Positions 52,579 to 61,838 of a DNA stretch of 64,000 nucleotides are shown here, piece after piece. The notes beneath the pieces are model-generated. The model did not search any database and was not told the DNA's origin. It worked only from the letters and a program-made list of their open reading frames with translations. The stretch lies in contig JANXOF010000089.1 of assembly GCA_025353725.1 (NCBI GenBank), positions 16,770 to 80,769 on the forward strand, written 5' to 3'. The stretch's first letter is position 1; each line of letters begins with the position of its first letter. The translations under genes were made by a program, and so were the position numbers. Source of the stretch: Polyangiaceae bacterium (GTDB lineage Bacteria; Myxococcota_A; Polyangia; Polyangiales; Polyangiaceae).

Positions 52579-54708
52579 ATGACCTTCGTTCGTTCCCTGC
52601 TCGGTACGTGTGCGCTCACCGCCGGTCTCGTAAGCGCGTGGTCTTTGCCAGGCTGCGGAAGCGCGGAGCTGAACAACCGCGACTTCGGGCAGCCTCCTGA
52701 TCCGGCGTTGTTCAACCCGGGTTCCGGCGGCGGGGACGCGTACGGCTCTGGCTCCGGCTCCGGAGGTTCGGGTCCTGAGAAACCGTTCGTCTGTCCCGAC
52801 CCGCTCAAGCGCTGCAATCACACGATTACGTTCCCATTTAATGGCGAAACCGCGGTCGAGCTGCGCGGCAACTTCGGCGGCGACTCGACGTGGGGCGACA
52901 ACAACGTGGGCACCGGAACGCCGATGGCGAAGAGGGGCAACACGTGGTCGGCCGATATCACTCTGCCGTTCGGTAAGCCTATCCAGTACAAGTTTTATAT
53001 TCCTGGTCGCGGTAATCCGTGGGTGATCGACGAAGCGCAGCCGAAAGTCACCAACCCGGACGGGAGTGTCAACAACACCTTCGTCGGCAAAACGTGCGAA
53101 CCCTCGCTCTGCGCGGAGGAGGGCGCGCTCCCTCAAGGCGTTTTCGACTGGCGTGACTCGGTCATGTACTTCGTTTTCGTCGACCGCTTTTTCGACGGCA
53201 ATCCCGCGAACAATCGTGACGTGCCGGGGGTCAGCGGCGGCAACAAATCGATTGCGAACTACCAAGGCGGCGACTGGTCAGGCGTCACTCAAAAGATTAA
53301 CGAAAATTACTTTACAGATCTCGGCGTCAACACGTTGTGGATTACGGTTCCTCTTGCGAACGCGAAGGTCGCAGGTCGAGGAACCGGTAACGATACGAAT
53401 ACCTATTCCGGATTCCACGGGTACTGGCCAAAGGTCGACAGTAGCGACCCTTCGAGTTTGAGCTCGGAACCCTACTTTGGAACATTCGCGGAATTGCAAG
53501 AGCTCATCACCGCGGCTCATCGAAAAGGACTAAAGGTACTTTTCGACTACGCAATGGTCGGCGTTCACGACACTTCGCAGATATATCAGCAACACAAAGA
53601 CTGGTTTTGGCCTAACAGTAAGGATGGTTCCCCGAACTGCGTATGCGGCCTCGGCTGCTCGTACGACAATGACGCCGAGCGGTGCTGGTTCGCCGAATAT
53701 CTGCCTCACTGGAACTATACCAACAGTGCTGCGCGCGAATACTCTGTCACTCAAGCGGTGGAGTGGGTCAAGCAGACCGGCGTCGACGGCTTCCGCGCAG
53801 ATGCCATCAAGCACGTGGATCTTTCCTGGCTGACGTCGTTACGAGCCAAACTCAAGACGGACATCCCTAAACAGACTCCGCCGCAACGATTTTATATGGT
53901 CGGCGAAACCTATGCGTTCGGGAACGTAGACTCCAGAAATCCTGAAAATTCCTTCAATGATGCACGCAACTTAATAAAGAAATACGTTGAGCCCGCGACG
54001 AAGCTAGACGGTCAATTTGACTTCCCGCTTCGCAAAAATATCGTTGAGGCTCTGCTCATGCGCACGAAGCCCATGAGCGAGCTCGCGACATTCATGAATT
54101 CCAATGATTACTTCTACGGGCCAAGCTCTGTCATGAGTACGTTTATTGGCAATCACGACCTCCCGCGAGTCATTCACCTTGCAGCGAACAATCGCCTTTG
54201 GGGCGATGACCAGGCCTCGGACGGCAAAGACCGAGGCTGGGTAAACCAGCCCGGTGCGGTAAGTGAGCTTGAGGCGTTCGAACGCGTCGCGAACGGTTTC
54301 GCGGTGCTTTATACGAACCGCGGCGTCCCGCTCGTCTACTACGGCGACGAAATCGGCATGCCCGGCGCAGGTGATCCCGACAATCGTCGCTTCATGCAGT
54401 GGTCTGGGCTCAGCGCAAACCAGACGTATCTGAACGAGCGCCTGAAGAAGCTCGGCGACATTCGCAAGAAGCATCCTGCATTGCGCCGCGGCGTGCGCTC
54501 GACGCTCGAATCGAGCGCGGACGTATGGGCTTTCAGCCGAATCACGAATGGCGACGCGGTGTACGTCGCGATTAACCGCAGCGACAGCCTTCAGACCGTC
54601 ACTACACTCCCGACGGGCGGGCTCACCGAGTTACTCACGGGCGCGACGGTCACGGGTTCGTCAGACGCGATTCCCCCGCGCCAAGCGCGCATCTACGTCG
54701 CGAAGTAG
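52579..54708 (+). CDS. GH13 alpha-amylase family lipoprotein B
   Basis: 709 aa from ATG 52579. Lipobox SLPGCG (Cys about residue 26), then a Gly/Ser linker (YGSGSGSGGSG) and a beta module (VELRGNFGGDSTWGD). The barrel has region II GFRADAIKH (nucleophile), III MVGETY and IV IGNHDLPR. Region I reads LFDYAMVGVHD: the usual Asn-His after the Asp (DxxxNH) is replaced, which could change subsite -1. The domain-B loop NCVCGLGCSYD plus RCWFAEYLPHWNYTN matches lipoprotein A. A perfect TTGACA (52497-52502) lies 77 bases upstream, but I find only a weak -10. It is co-directional with its paralogue. Confidence 0.88.
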   Translation: MTFVRSLLGTCALTAGLVSAWSLPGCGSAELNNRDFGQPPDPALFNPGSGGGDAYGSGSGSGGSGPEKPFVCPDPLKRCNHTITFPFNGETAVELRGNFGGDSTWGDNNVGTGTPMAKRGNTWSADITLPFGKPIQYKFYIPGRGNPWVIDEAQPKVTNPDGSVNNTFVGKTCEPSLCAEEGALPQGVFDWRDSVMYFVFVDRFFDGNPANNRDVPGVSGGNKSIANYQGGDWSGVTQKINENYFTDLGVNTLWITVPLANAKVAGRGTGNDTNTYSGFHGYWPKVDSSDPSSLSSEPYFGTFAELQELITAAHRKGLKVLFDYAMVGVHDTSQIYQQHKDWFWPNSKDGSPNCVCGLGCSYDNDAERCWFAEYLPHWNYTNSAAREYSVTQAVEWVKQTGVDGFRADAIKHVDLSWLTSLRAKLKTDIPKQTPPQRFYMVGETYAFGNVDSRNPENSFNDARNLIKKYVEPATKLDGQFDFPLRKNIVEALLMRTKPMSELATFMNSNDYFYGPSSVMSTFIGNHDLPRVIHLAANNRLWGDDQASDGKDRGWVNQPGAVSELEAFERVANGFAVLYTNRGVPLVYYGDEIGMPGAGDPDNRRFMQWSGLSANQTYLNERLKKLGDIRKKHPALRRGVRSTLESSADVWAFSRITNGDAVYVAINRSDSLQTVTTLPTGGLTELLTGATVTGSSDAIPPRQARIYVAK

Positions 54709-54721
54709 GTACGCTTCGACG

Positions 54722-55180
54722 ATGCAGCGTCGGGTCTCACGTGTGGCGTGCCTGCTTTTCTTCGTACTCGCGGCGTGCACGCGCCAACCGACGCCTGCCG
54801 CGGCGCCGCGAAAGAGCGCAAGCGATGCCCTACCAAGCTCGCCCGCGAGCGGTGATCCCCAAAGCGCATCCGTCTTTCACGAAGAGCTACCCGTTTCTGG
54901 CGCAGCTACCGCACCGACCCGCGCGCGGAAGCCTCTTCCCATCCACAACTCATGCGCTGAGCCTGTGACGCTCGCGTTTGGCGATGACCCGAATGCGCCC
55001 GGTGCCGGACGGCGAATCATCGGGCCTTATGCGTCGATCGAGGGGCCGCGCGACGCTGACGGGCGGCAAACCGTCTGGCTGCTCGGCGACAAGGGCGACG
55101 TGCTTGTGAAAGTCAGCCTTACGCGCGGAATGAAAACGCTTGAGATCGGTCGAAGCTGTCGTTCGCTCGACGCCCGTTGA
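54722..55180 (+). CDS. Small lipoprotein of unknown function
   Basis: 152 aa from ATG 54722. Lipobox VLAACT (Cys about residue 19), then a Pro/Ala/Ser-rich linker. The C-terminal part has IHNSCAEPVTLAFGDDPNAP, RRIIGPYASIEGPRDADGRQ and VWLLGDKGDVLVKVSLTRG, a small beta domain with conserved-looking cysteines. I recognise no family. It lies 13 bases after GH13 lipoprotein B and could be co-transcribed with it. Longer in-frame starts upstream overlap the amylase gene. Confidence 0.6.
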   Translation: MQRRVSRVACLLFFVLAACTRQPTPAAAPRKSASDALPSSPASGDPQSASVFHEELPVSGAATAPTRARKPLPIHNSCAEPVTLAFGDDPNAPGAGRRIIGPYASIEGPRDADGRQTVWLLGDKGDVLVKVSLTRGMKTLEIGRSCRSLDAR

Positions 55181-55226
55181 ACGTCCCTTGCGCGTCGCGC
55201 GTCGTGCGCTATGCCCGCACTGCGCG

Positions 55227-55736
55227 ATGAACGACCGGTATCCAAAAAAGAGTTCGTCGCCAGCTGAGATGGACGGTCAGGTGCGAGGGGCGATCCGCCG
55301 TGCGGTAGCCGTGGGTCGCGCGCGGTTACCGTCTGCAAACTCGACGGCCGCTCGGAAAGCGGTAGACTCCTCTGCACTCGTGCCTCCTTCGCGCAAGTCT
55401 TCCGAGCTTACGATTGAAGCGCTCTATCTGACCGGGTCCACGTCGGGCTCAGCGTCAGCGGGCGCATCGCGCGGTCGCGACCACGACCCGCGCGGTGCTT
55501 GCGCCGCCCGCTCGGCCGACGACATTCCCGACGAGGGCGAGCGCGCACGGATGATAAGCGAGCTCACGCGCCTCATTCGAGAGCCTCAAATGCCCGAGTC
55601 GACGCGCTGCGCTGGGCTTACGCTTATCGGCTGGCTCGCGCGCCGCATGCCCGGTGAGCCCGCTCATGCGATCGGCGTCGCGGAGGCGCGACAGTCCGAA
55701 CATCGAATTCGCGCCACCTCACGAAAGTCGCGCTGA
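55227..55736 (+). CDS. Hypothetical protein
   Basis: 169 aa from ATG 55227 (MNDRYPKKSSSPAEMDGQ). The frame is open upstream to 55140, but that part overlaps the preceding lipoprotein and looks like a shadow. It is basic and Ser/Arg-rich, with a helical stretch (ERARMISELTRLIREPQMPE) and no recognised motif or signal peptide. The sequence is low in complexity in parts, so it may not be a real gene. The minus strand here also has open frames without family likeness. Confidence 0.35.
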   Translation: MNDRYPKKSSSPAEMDGQVRGAIRRAVAVGRARLPSANSTAARKAVDSSALVPPSRKSSELTIEALYLTGSTSGSASAGASRGRDHDPRGACAARSADDIPDEGERARMISELTRLIREPQMPESTRCAGLTLIGWLARRMPGEPAHAIGVAEARQSEHRIRATSRKSR

Positions 55737-55824
55737 CCGACGCCCGAGGGTCGTGTGAAGTTGCCTCGACAGCGATGCACTTTGCAGCTTGGGACCCGGT
55801 GCGGGTACTGTATGCCCCCGCGAG

Positions 55825-57270
55825 ATGGTCGAGATCCCACCTGCCACTGCCATGGACGCCGAAGACGTCGCCTGGGGTCTCCAGACCGCGGAGGCCCTCT
55901 GGAGGCGAGGCGAACGACGCGATGCGATAGTTTGGCTACGTCGCGCGGCCCAAGCGGCGGGAGAGGCGACGGATGACGATCGCGCGCTTGAGCTAGCAAG
56001 GGCTGCCGCCGACCTCACTGATTGGATGGCGACGTTACCCGCGGGACCTACCAGCGCGTGGCCTCGTTCCACGTCGTACACGCCTCCCACGTCACACACG
56101 CCTCCACAAACGACCCGAAGCGCTCCTCCGCGGACCCTCCCCCAGGCCTCCCACATCGACGAACGGCCTGAAAATCCTTCAAGTCCCGACCACTCACCGT
56201 CCGTGCTGCCTGCTGAGCATGTCCACGCCGGCATGTTCAACCCGTGGGACAAGGCGTCGTCGTCGGCGCCGCTAGCAGTGCCCTTGAGCGAAGCGCATCG
56301 CGTCGATGAAAGCGGCGACGATGACGATGTGATCACGAGCCTGCGTCCTCAAGGAATCGGCTCGAAGGTCCCAGCGTCGCTTCGTTCTGGTGTGCCGGCT
56401 GCCATGGCCAGCGCTGTTGCCGTGCCAGCGCCGAAGCGGGTCCCTGCGCGCCCGCCGCCCTTGCCGCCGCGTGCGCGTGTACCGACTCTCCTGATGCCTC
56501 TCGAGCCCGCGCCTCCGCTACCCCTTCCTGTCTTGCCGAAGCTTGAACTTGGGGGGGTCGACGCATTTTCGGACTTGCCCGACGACGCGCGTCATGGCTT
56601 TGCTTCCGCCGCTACGGTTTGCACTCTTGGCGAAGGCGAAGAGGTGAGCGGGTTCGCCTTGGCGTACATCGTCTCGGGCTCTGTCGATGTGGCCGCGACG
56701 ATGGTCGATTCTCCCGCCGCTCGACTTTTCGCGGGCGCCGTTTTGCGCGCGCGGGGGACGACCACCGACGGCGTGCCCATGCGTTTGATTGGGGTCGACA
56801 AGGGCGTCGTCGCCACGTGGACCGACGCCGACGTCGGCGATGCGTTCCGCGCATGTCCGTGGGTCGAGGCGGACCTACGCACCGCAGCGGATCGCTTGCA
56901 GGTGCTCGTTGGGGTCACCATAGGCCCGCTTGGTGAGCGGCTCGACGCTTCGCTTCGCGACCAGATTTTACAACGACTCACGATGCGCACGCTTGCCGCC
57001 GGCGAGATTGTCGTTCGTACGGGCGAGCCTATTCCCGGTCTCCTGCTCGTCGGGGTGGGGCAACTTGAGCTAGTCGACGGTGACGTTGTTTCGGGCGTGG
57101 TTGGGTCGGGTCAGTTTCTCTTTGCCGGCGAAGTCCTCGGCGCGGGGGCGGCACCGCTCACGGCGCGCGCGGGCTCCGGCGGGACGCTCGTTCTCTTCGG
57201 CGATAGGCTCATCGCTCAGGAGCTTCTCGTGACGTGCCCGCCGCTACTCGAAGTATTTGCCGGCATGTAA
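55825..57270 (+). CDS. Protein with two cyclic-nucleotide-binding-like beta domains
   Basis: 481 aa from ATG 55825 (the frame extends to 55789). Residues 10-65 are helical and TPR-like (GLQTAEALWRRGERRDAIVW). A long Pro/Ser-rich linker (about 80-235, with PPPLPPRARVP) follows. The C-terminal ~250 residues contain two cNMP-fold units: TVCTLGEGEEVSGFALAYIV with a strand pair, then RTLAAGEIVVRTGEPIPG, LLLVGVGQLELVDGDVVSG and FAGEVLGAGAAPLTARA. The phosphate-binding cassette lacks the usual Arg (PRSAT-like becomes PLTARA), so it may not bind cAMP or c-di-GMP. Its 3' end overlaps the convergent lipoprotein gene by 27 bases. Confidence 0.7.
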   Translation: MVEIPPATAMDAEDVAWGLQTAEALWRRGERRDAIVWLRRAAQAAGEATDDDRALELARAAADLTDWMATLPAGPTSAWPRSTSYTPPTSHTPPQTTRSAPPRTLPQASHIDERPENPSSPDHSPSVLPAEHVHAGMFNPWDKASSSAPLAVPLSEAHRVDESGDDDDVITSLRPQGIGSKVPASLRSGVPAAMASAVAVPAPKRVPARPPPLPPRARVPTLLMPLEPAPPLPLPVLPKLELGGVDAFSDLPDDARHGFASAATVCTLGEGEEVSGFALAYIVSGSVDVAATMVDSPAARLFAGAVLRARGTTTDGVPMRLIGVDKGVVATWTDADVGDAFRACPWVEADLRTAADRLQVLVGVTIGPLGERLDASLRDQILQRLTMRTLAAGEIVVRTGEPIPGLLLVGVGQLELVDGDVVSGVVGSGQFLFAGEVLGAGAAPLTARAGSGGTLVLFGDRLIAQELLVTCPPLLEVFAGM

Positions 57271-58038
57271 AAACGCATCGAGACGAATGCCTTCGGGCGT
57301 TCCTGGCCCGAAGGCGGCCGCACTTTTCGAGGGCGCGCCTCCAATGTCCCAGCGTAGTTCCTCATTGCCTTCCGCACCCGCGAAGCGCAGGCCAAACCAG
57401 CGCGCATCAGGGGCGATTGTGGCTTGTCCGCTCGACGTTGTGGTCGGAAACTTAATACGAAAAACGCTGCGCCATACGGATGTGTAAGGAAAGTAGCGTC
57501 GCTCGAGCGGCCCCGGTCGGGCGACGAGTTCGATCGAGAGCGGCGCCGTCTCGTTGCCTTCGTCGTCGACGAGCCTCACGATCCACGCAGTTCCCGGGCG
57601 GGTGAGGTCTGTCCATCGCATGTTCGTGCCATAAAGCGCGACGTAGAACCGATGGCTGTCCTGTCCCTCGGCCAGCGTTTTTTCGAGAAGCGTGCGTCGT
57701 TGTTCGACGGTAAGTCGGTAGTCGTTTGCATACCGGACAACGTAAGCCCAGCGGAAATCCCACGACTCGAACGTTGACGTGACAGTGAGTAGCGTGTCGA
57801 GTTCGCTGAGAGAAGTGAGTGTTTTCGACCGAGTCCAACGCTCGAGAACTTGTGGGTAGTCGCTTTCGGTGTACTCGCGCGGCCCGCTTGCAAGCGACAC
57901 GCGTGGCTCCGCACAAGCACCCCCTACGAAAGCGAAGGCAAACAAACATGACAGTGCGCGACAGGTACGGGTAGAACGCGCAAGAGCTGTAAGCCCCAGT
58001 GAGGAAAGGCGTTGCGAAAATGCGACCACTCGTACCAT
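57244..58038 (-). CDS. Lipoprotein of unknown function
   Basis: 264 aa from ATG 58038; a longer frame to 58191 has no signal peptide. The segment ALSCLFAFAFVGGAC ends in a lipobox-like site (Cys about residue 42). Mature sequence has ESDYPQVLERWTRSKTLTSL, FESWDFRWAYVVRYANDYRL and RFYVALYGTNMRWTDLTRPG, with a beta-rich second half (RYFPYTSVWRSVFRIKFP). It looks like a conserved myxobacterial envelope protein, but I recognise no domain. The 3' end overlaps the cNMP-fold gene by 27 bases (convergent). It is divergent from pepA, 188 bases apart. Confidence 0.6.
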   Translation of the reverse strand: MVRVVAFSQRLSSLGLTALARSTRTCRALSCLFAFAFVGGACAEPRVSLASGPREYTESDYPQVLERWTRSKTLTSLSELDTLLTVTSTFESWDFRWAYVVRYANDYRLTVEQRRTLLEKTLAEGQDSHRFYVALYGTNMRWTDLTRPGTAWIVRLVDDEGNETAPLSIELVARPGPLERRYFPYTSVWRSVFRIKFPTTTSSGQATIAPDARWFGLRFAGAEGNEELRWDIGGAPSKSAAAFGPGTPEGIRLDAFLHAGKYFE

Positions 58039-58226
58039 GGCGAACACTTTGCCGAAGCGCGTAGACGCCGGCAAGAACCCTTCCATCAATGGCTCAGCCA
58101 CGACGTTGGTTTTCTCGTCGGCTCCGCGTCGTTCGATCGCGTTTGCTGTATCCCACACGCGTATGCCTGCCGTATAACCCAGATCCCCCACGTTTCTCGG
58201 ATCAGGAAGGCCCCGGCTCGAATCTC

Positions 58227-59858
58227 ATGATGCCCCTAAAAATTAGCGTTCGCTCCGTACTGCCCGCGCACGAAAGCGGCGACCTCATGGTCATCGGCGT
58301 TCCCGCGCCCGGCAGCGCGTCGAAGAAAAACTCTAACTCCTCACTCAATGGGCTCACCGGGCTCGACGATATCGACAGCGCGCTCGGGGGAGCGCTCGGC
58401 CGCCTTCTAAAAAAAGAGGAATTCACCGGAAAAAAAGACCAACAGGTCTCGCTGTCCACACTCGGGCGCCTCACGGCCGACCGTCTCCTTCTGATCGGCC
58501 TAGGCGACATGGGCAAGGCGGGGCCCGGCGACGTTCGGACGTTTGCGGCGAAGGCGTCGCGAGCCGCCAATGCCGACAAGGCCAAGCGGCTTGTCCTTGG
58601 CGTTCCCAAGGGGTTCGAGGGACATTTGCGTGAGGTCGTCGAAGGCTTGGAGATGGGAGGCTATCGCTTCACGAAGTACCTGACCGGCGACCGGAAGCCA
58701 AAAAGTGAGCTCGCTCAGGTCACGATTTGCCTCGAAGGAGCCCTTCCAACCGATGCGGCCGCGCGCGTAAGTATGGGCCAGACGGTCGCGGCTGGCGTCA
58801 ACCTTTCGCGAGACCTGTCGAACGAGCCGCCGAACGTCCTCTATCCCGAGACGTTCGCCCGCGCGGCTCAGGTTACCGCGAAAGCTGCAGGCCTCAAAGT
58901 GCAGGTCTTCGACTTCAAAGAGATTCAAAAGCGAGGCATGAGTCTGCTCCAAGCTGTCGGGCAGGGCAGTGAGCACAAGCCCACCATGGTGCACTTCTCG
59001 CACATCCCCGCCGGGTCGAGCGTGAATCGAAAGTGCCTAGTTTTTGTCGGTAAAGGCGTGACATTTGACTCAGGCGGACTCTCGATTAAGCCCGCCGCGG
59101 GTATGGGCGAAATGAAGCATGACATGAGCGGAGCGGCGAACATCGTCGGCCTCATGTCGATCGTCGGTCGCCTGAAGCCAAACGTCGAAGTTCACGGCAT
59201 CTTTGCTGCGGCCGAGAACATGCCCGACGGCAACGCCTATCGACCCGGCGACGTTTGGGGCTCGCTCGACGGAAAAACGGTCGAAATTATCAATACGGAC
59301 GCCGAGGGTCGCCTGATTCTGGCGGATGCTCTCGCGTACGCGCGCGCGCTCAAACCTGACCTACTCGTCGACAACGCGACGCTTACCGGCGCGTGTGTGG
59401 TTGCGCTCGGGAATTCCTGCTCCGGCTGGTACGCGTCAAACGAGGCGACGGCGGACGAATTCCAGAGCGCCATTAAGGCTAGTGGCGAACAGATGTGGCG
59501 CCTCCCTTTCCTGGACGAGCTGAAAGACCAGCTGAAGAGCGACTCGGCCGACATCAAGCATACGGGCGATCGCTGGGGTGGCTCGATTAGCGCCGCTCTC
59601 TTTTTGCGTGAGTTCATCGGCGACGTGGCGAACTGGGTTCACTGCGATATCGCGGGCCCAGCCATGGGTGATCGCGTCCGCGGTTGGGACCCCAAGGGCG
59701 GAACAGGTCACGGCGTGCTGACCTTCTTGGACCTCATCGAGCGAGCTGCGCGCGACGCAGGCGGTTCGGCCTCAGGCGTGTTGCCTGCTGGCGCGAAGAG
59801 GGCCGTGAAGCCACGCGCGGCTAAGGCTCCACGTGGAGCCTCGAAAGCTCGACGCTGA
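58227..59858 (+). CDS. pepA: M17 leucyl aminopeptidase
   Basis: 543 aa from ATG 58227 (MMPLKISVRSVLPAHESG); the open frame upstream to 58089 is non-family. Catalytic M17 motifs: VGKGVTFDSGGLSIKP (catalytic Lys and first Asp), MKHDMSGAANIVG, and NTDAEGRLILADAL (NTDAEGRL signature binding two metals). It removes N-terminal residues from peptides as a hexamer. The C-terminal ~25 residues (AKRAVKPRAAKAPRGASKAR) are a Lys/Arg/Ala tail absent from typical PepA; it may bind nucleic acid, as some PepA do, but this is inference. Confidence 0.93.
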   Translation: MMPLKISVRSVLPAHESGDLMVIGVPAPGSASKKNSNSSLNGLTGLDDIDSALGGALGRLLKKEEFTGKKDQQVSLSTLGRLTADRLLLIGLGDMGKAGPGDVRTFAAKASRAANADKAKRLVLGVPKGFEGHLREVVEGLEMGGYRFTKYLTGDRKPKSELAQVTICLEGALPTDAAARVSMGQTVAAGVNLSRDLSNEPPNVLYPETFARAAQVTAKAAGLKVQVFDFKEIQKRGMSLLQAVGQGSEHKPTMVHFSHIPAGSSVNRKCLVFVGKGVTFDSGGLSIKPAAGMGEMKHDMSGAANIVGLMSIVGRLKPNVEVHGIFAAAENMPDGNAYRPGDVWGSLDGKTVEIINTDAEGRLILADALAYARALKPDLLVDNATLTGACVVALGNSCSGWYASNEATADEFQSAIKASGEQMWRLPFLDELKDQLKSDSADIKHTGDRWGGSISAALFLREFIGDVANWVHCDIAGPAMGDRVRGWDPKGGTGHGVLTFLDLIERAARDAGGSASGVLPAGAKRAVKPRAAKAPRGASKARR

Positions 59859-59940
59859 AGCTGTAATCGAAGGCTTCTTTCCCGCGTGGCGCACCACGCT
59901 TGCCCGCGGGAAAGTGAGCTGCTAGCCGTCCGCAGCCAAG

Positions 59941-60798
59941 ATGTCCGAACTTTCTGCACCTGAGTTCGCGGCCGTCGAGCGTCGACTTACCCGCTCGATG
60001 TCGCGTGCCGTGATGGACTTCCAGATGCTCGCCGACGGCGATCGGGTGATGGTGTGCGTCAGTGGTGGCAAGGACAGCTACACGATGCTCGATAGATTGC
60101 GTGACCTTCAGCGTCGCGCACCCATTCGGTTCGAGCTCATCGTCGTGAACATCGACCAAGGACATCCGGGGTACCCTGCCGATCGCTTGCGCGGGTACAT
60201 GCGCGATGAGGCCTACGACTTTACGATGATCGAGGAGGACACTTACGCGATCGTCACGTCGAAAATAGCCGCCGGGAAAACGTACTGCTCGCTGTGCTCG
60301 AGGCTGCGGCGAGGGATTTTGTATCGCGTGGCGAAGGAGATGCGGTGCACCAAGATCGCGCTCGGTCACCATCGTGACGACATCCTACAGACGCTTCTTC
60401 TCAATCTCTTTTTTGCGGGCAAGCTGGCAGCGATGCCGCCAAAGCTCATGGCGCAAGACGGTCATATCGTGATTCGCCCTCTTGCGTATTGCGCCGAAGA
60501 GGATATTGCCGCGTATGCCAGGCATAAAGCGTTTCCGATTCTTCCGTGTGATCTTTGTGGCTCGCAAGACAACCTGCAGCGCAAAATCGTCGGCCAGATG
60601 ATCAACGACCTTGCTTCGAAGCACCCCGACATCAAATCCGTGATGCTGGCGGCGACACAAAACGTGGTTGCGAGCCACTTGCTCGACAAGGATCTCTGGA
60701 GCTCGCTGGGACTCGAGGCCGCGCGCGAACTCGAAAACGACGGGTTGCTTCGCCCCGATGCACTCGTCCGTCTTTCAGGGCCCTTCGCGGAAGGATGA
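59941..60798 (+). CDS. ttcA: tRNA 2-thiocytidine synthetase TtcA
   Basis: 285 aa. PP-loop CVSGGKDSYTMLD (about residues 39-51), then TYCSLCSRLRRGIL with CxxC for the Fe-S cluster, KIALGHHRDDILQTLLLNLF and LPCDLCGSQDNLQRK. TtcA makes 2-thiocytidine at position 32 of some tRNAs with ATP and a sulfur donor. The stop overlaps the next start (ATGA at 60795), so the following membrane-protein gene is translationally coupled. Start ATG 59941. Confidence 0.94.
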   Translation: MSELSAPEFAAVERRLTRSMSRAVMDFQMLADGDRVMVCVSGGKDSYTMLDRLRDLQRRAPIRFELIVVNIDQGHPGYPADRLRGYMRDEAYDFTMIEEDTYAIVTSKIAAGKTYCSLCSRLRRGILYRVAKEMRCTKIALGHHRDDILQTLLLNLFFAGKLAAMPPKLMAQDGHIVIRPLAYCAEEDIAAYARHKAFPILPCDLCGSQDNLQRKIVGQMINDLASKHPDIKSVMLAATQNVVASHLLDKDLWSSLGLEAARELENDGLLRPDALVRLSGPFAEG

Positions 60799-61628
60799 CG
60801 CCCGAGTCGGGAGGCGGCGAGGAGGAGTGGGAGCCCGCTCCGTCTTCGCGATCGACCCGGCACACACACCGAAACCCATCGCATTCGCGTCTCTCCACGC
60901 TTTTCGGTTTGGGGCAGCCCGCCATTCCCGGTCTCTACGCCTGGTCGCTCACGGTCGCTCCCGTTGCTTGGTCACGAGGCGCCTCGACCCCCGCAAAGTG
61001 CGTCGCTTGCTTGGCGGTACTCGTCCTCATAGCGGAGCCGCTGCTTGCGGGCGTCGGACGGGTGAGGGGACGCGGGTGGGAGGGTTCCGAGGTCGCACGT
61101 GTCGTTTCGGTTTGGGGTTTTGCTCTTACGAGTGCGGCGGTCTGGGTGCTCGCTCCAAACGCCTTGTCAGTCGGACGTCTTGACGGCGTCCGTGGCACGC
61201 TCGGCATGCTGGGATGGTCGCTGTTTGCGTTTGCGTCGGCCGGACCGACGTTACGCGGCGATTCGCCCTCTACGTCTATGGTGAGCCCCCTCGATCTCCA
61301 GTCGCGCAAATCGCGGATGGCCCTCGTTCGACGCGATAGCGCCTATATCGCACTTGGAGTTGTGTTGGCCTTGGCGATGCAGACTATCGGTTGGGGCGTG
61401 CCGTCCCCAGAGCGCGCGGTCTTGGTGCGCCTCGTAACGGTCGTATGCGGAGTGGCTCTTCTCGATGGGACGACGAATCTTGCGCTCGCCCGGAGCGGTG
61501 CAGGGGTCCGGTTGCCTTTGCAGCGCCGGCTCCGACGCGGAGCGGTTTGGATCATCCTTCTTCTCGTCGTTGTCATGTTTGGCGTCGCCTACAAGGTGAT
61601 GGAGGACCTTGCGAAGCCACTGACGTGA
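60795..61628 (+). CDS. Membrane protein of unknown function
   Basis: 277 aa from ATG 60795. After about 40 charged residues come six or so membrane helices (LYAWSLTVAPVAWS; CVACLAVLVLIAEPLLAGVG; VSVWGFALTSAAVWVLAP; GTLGMLGWSLFAFASAGP; SAYIALGVVLALAMQTIGW; VWIILLLVVVMFGVAYKV). No recognised family. It is joined to ttcA by ATGA overlap and followed after 21 bases by the tiny membrane protein. Confidence 0.7.
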   Translation: MTPESGGGEEEWEPAPSSRSTRHTHRNPSHSRLSTLFGLGQPAIPGLYAWSLTVAPVAWSRGASTPAKCVACLAVLVLIAEPLLAGVGRVRGRGWEGSEVARVVSVWGFALTSAAVWVLAPNALSVGRLDGVRGTLGMLGWSLFAFASAGPTLRGDSPSTSMVSPLDLQSRKSRMALVRRDSAYIALGVVLALAMQTIGWGVPSPERAVLVRLVTVVCGVALLDGTTNLALARSGAGVRLPLQRRLRRGAVWIILLLVVVMFGVAYKVMEDLAKPLT

Positions 61629-61649
61629 GCCTCGCGCGGAGGTACGCTC

Positions 61650-61838
61650 ATGGCGATGGCGATGGCGATTCTCGATGTGCTCGGCTTGGTTCTCGTCCTT
61701 GGGGCAACCGTCGGGTTTTCGCTTGGCGCACTGGCGCTCGCTCGGTCCAATGACATGGAGGCCGTATTTTTCCTCGTTGCCGGCTTTACTTCGTTACGCG
61801 CGGGCCGTCAGCTTGCTCGTCAGGGCTCGCGAGCATGA
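61650..61838 (+). CDS. Small membrane protein, 62 aa
   Basis: 62 aa from ATG 61650 with GGAGG about 9 bases upstream. Two hydrophobic helices (ILDVLGLVLVLGATVGFSLG; DMEAVFFLVAGFTSLRAG) are separated by a short loop, with a basic end (RQLARQGSRA). The stop overlaps the next ATG (ATGA at 61835). Position, ribosome site and overlap make it a believable gene. Function unknown. Confidence 0.6.
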   Translation: MAMAMAILDVLGLVLVLGATVGFSLGALALARSNDMEAVFFLVAGFTSLRAGRQLARQGSRA

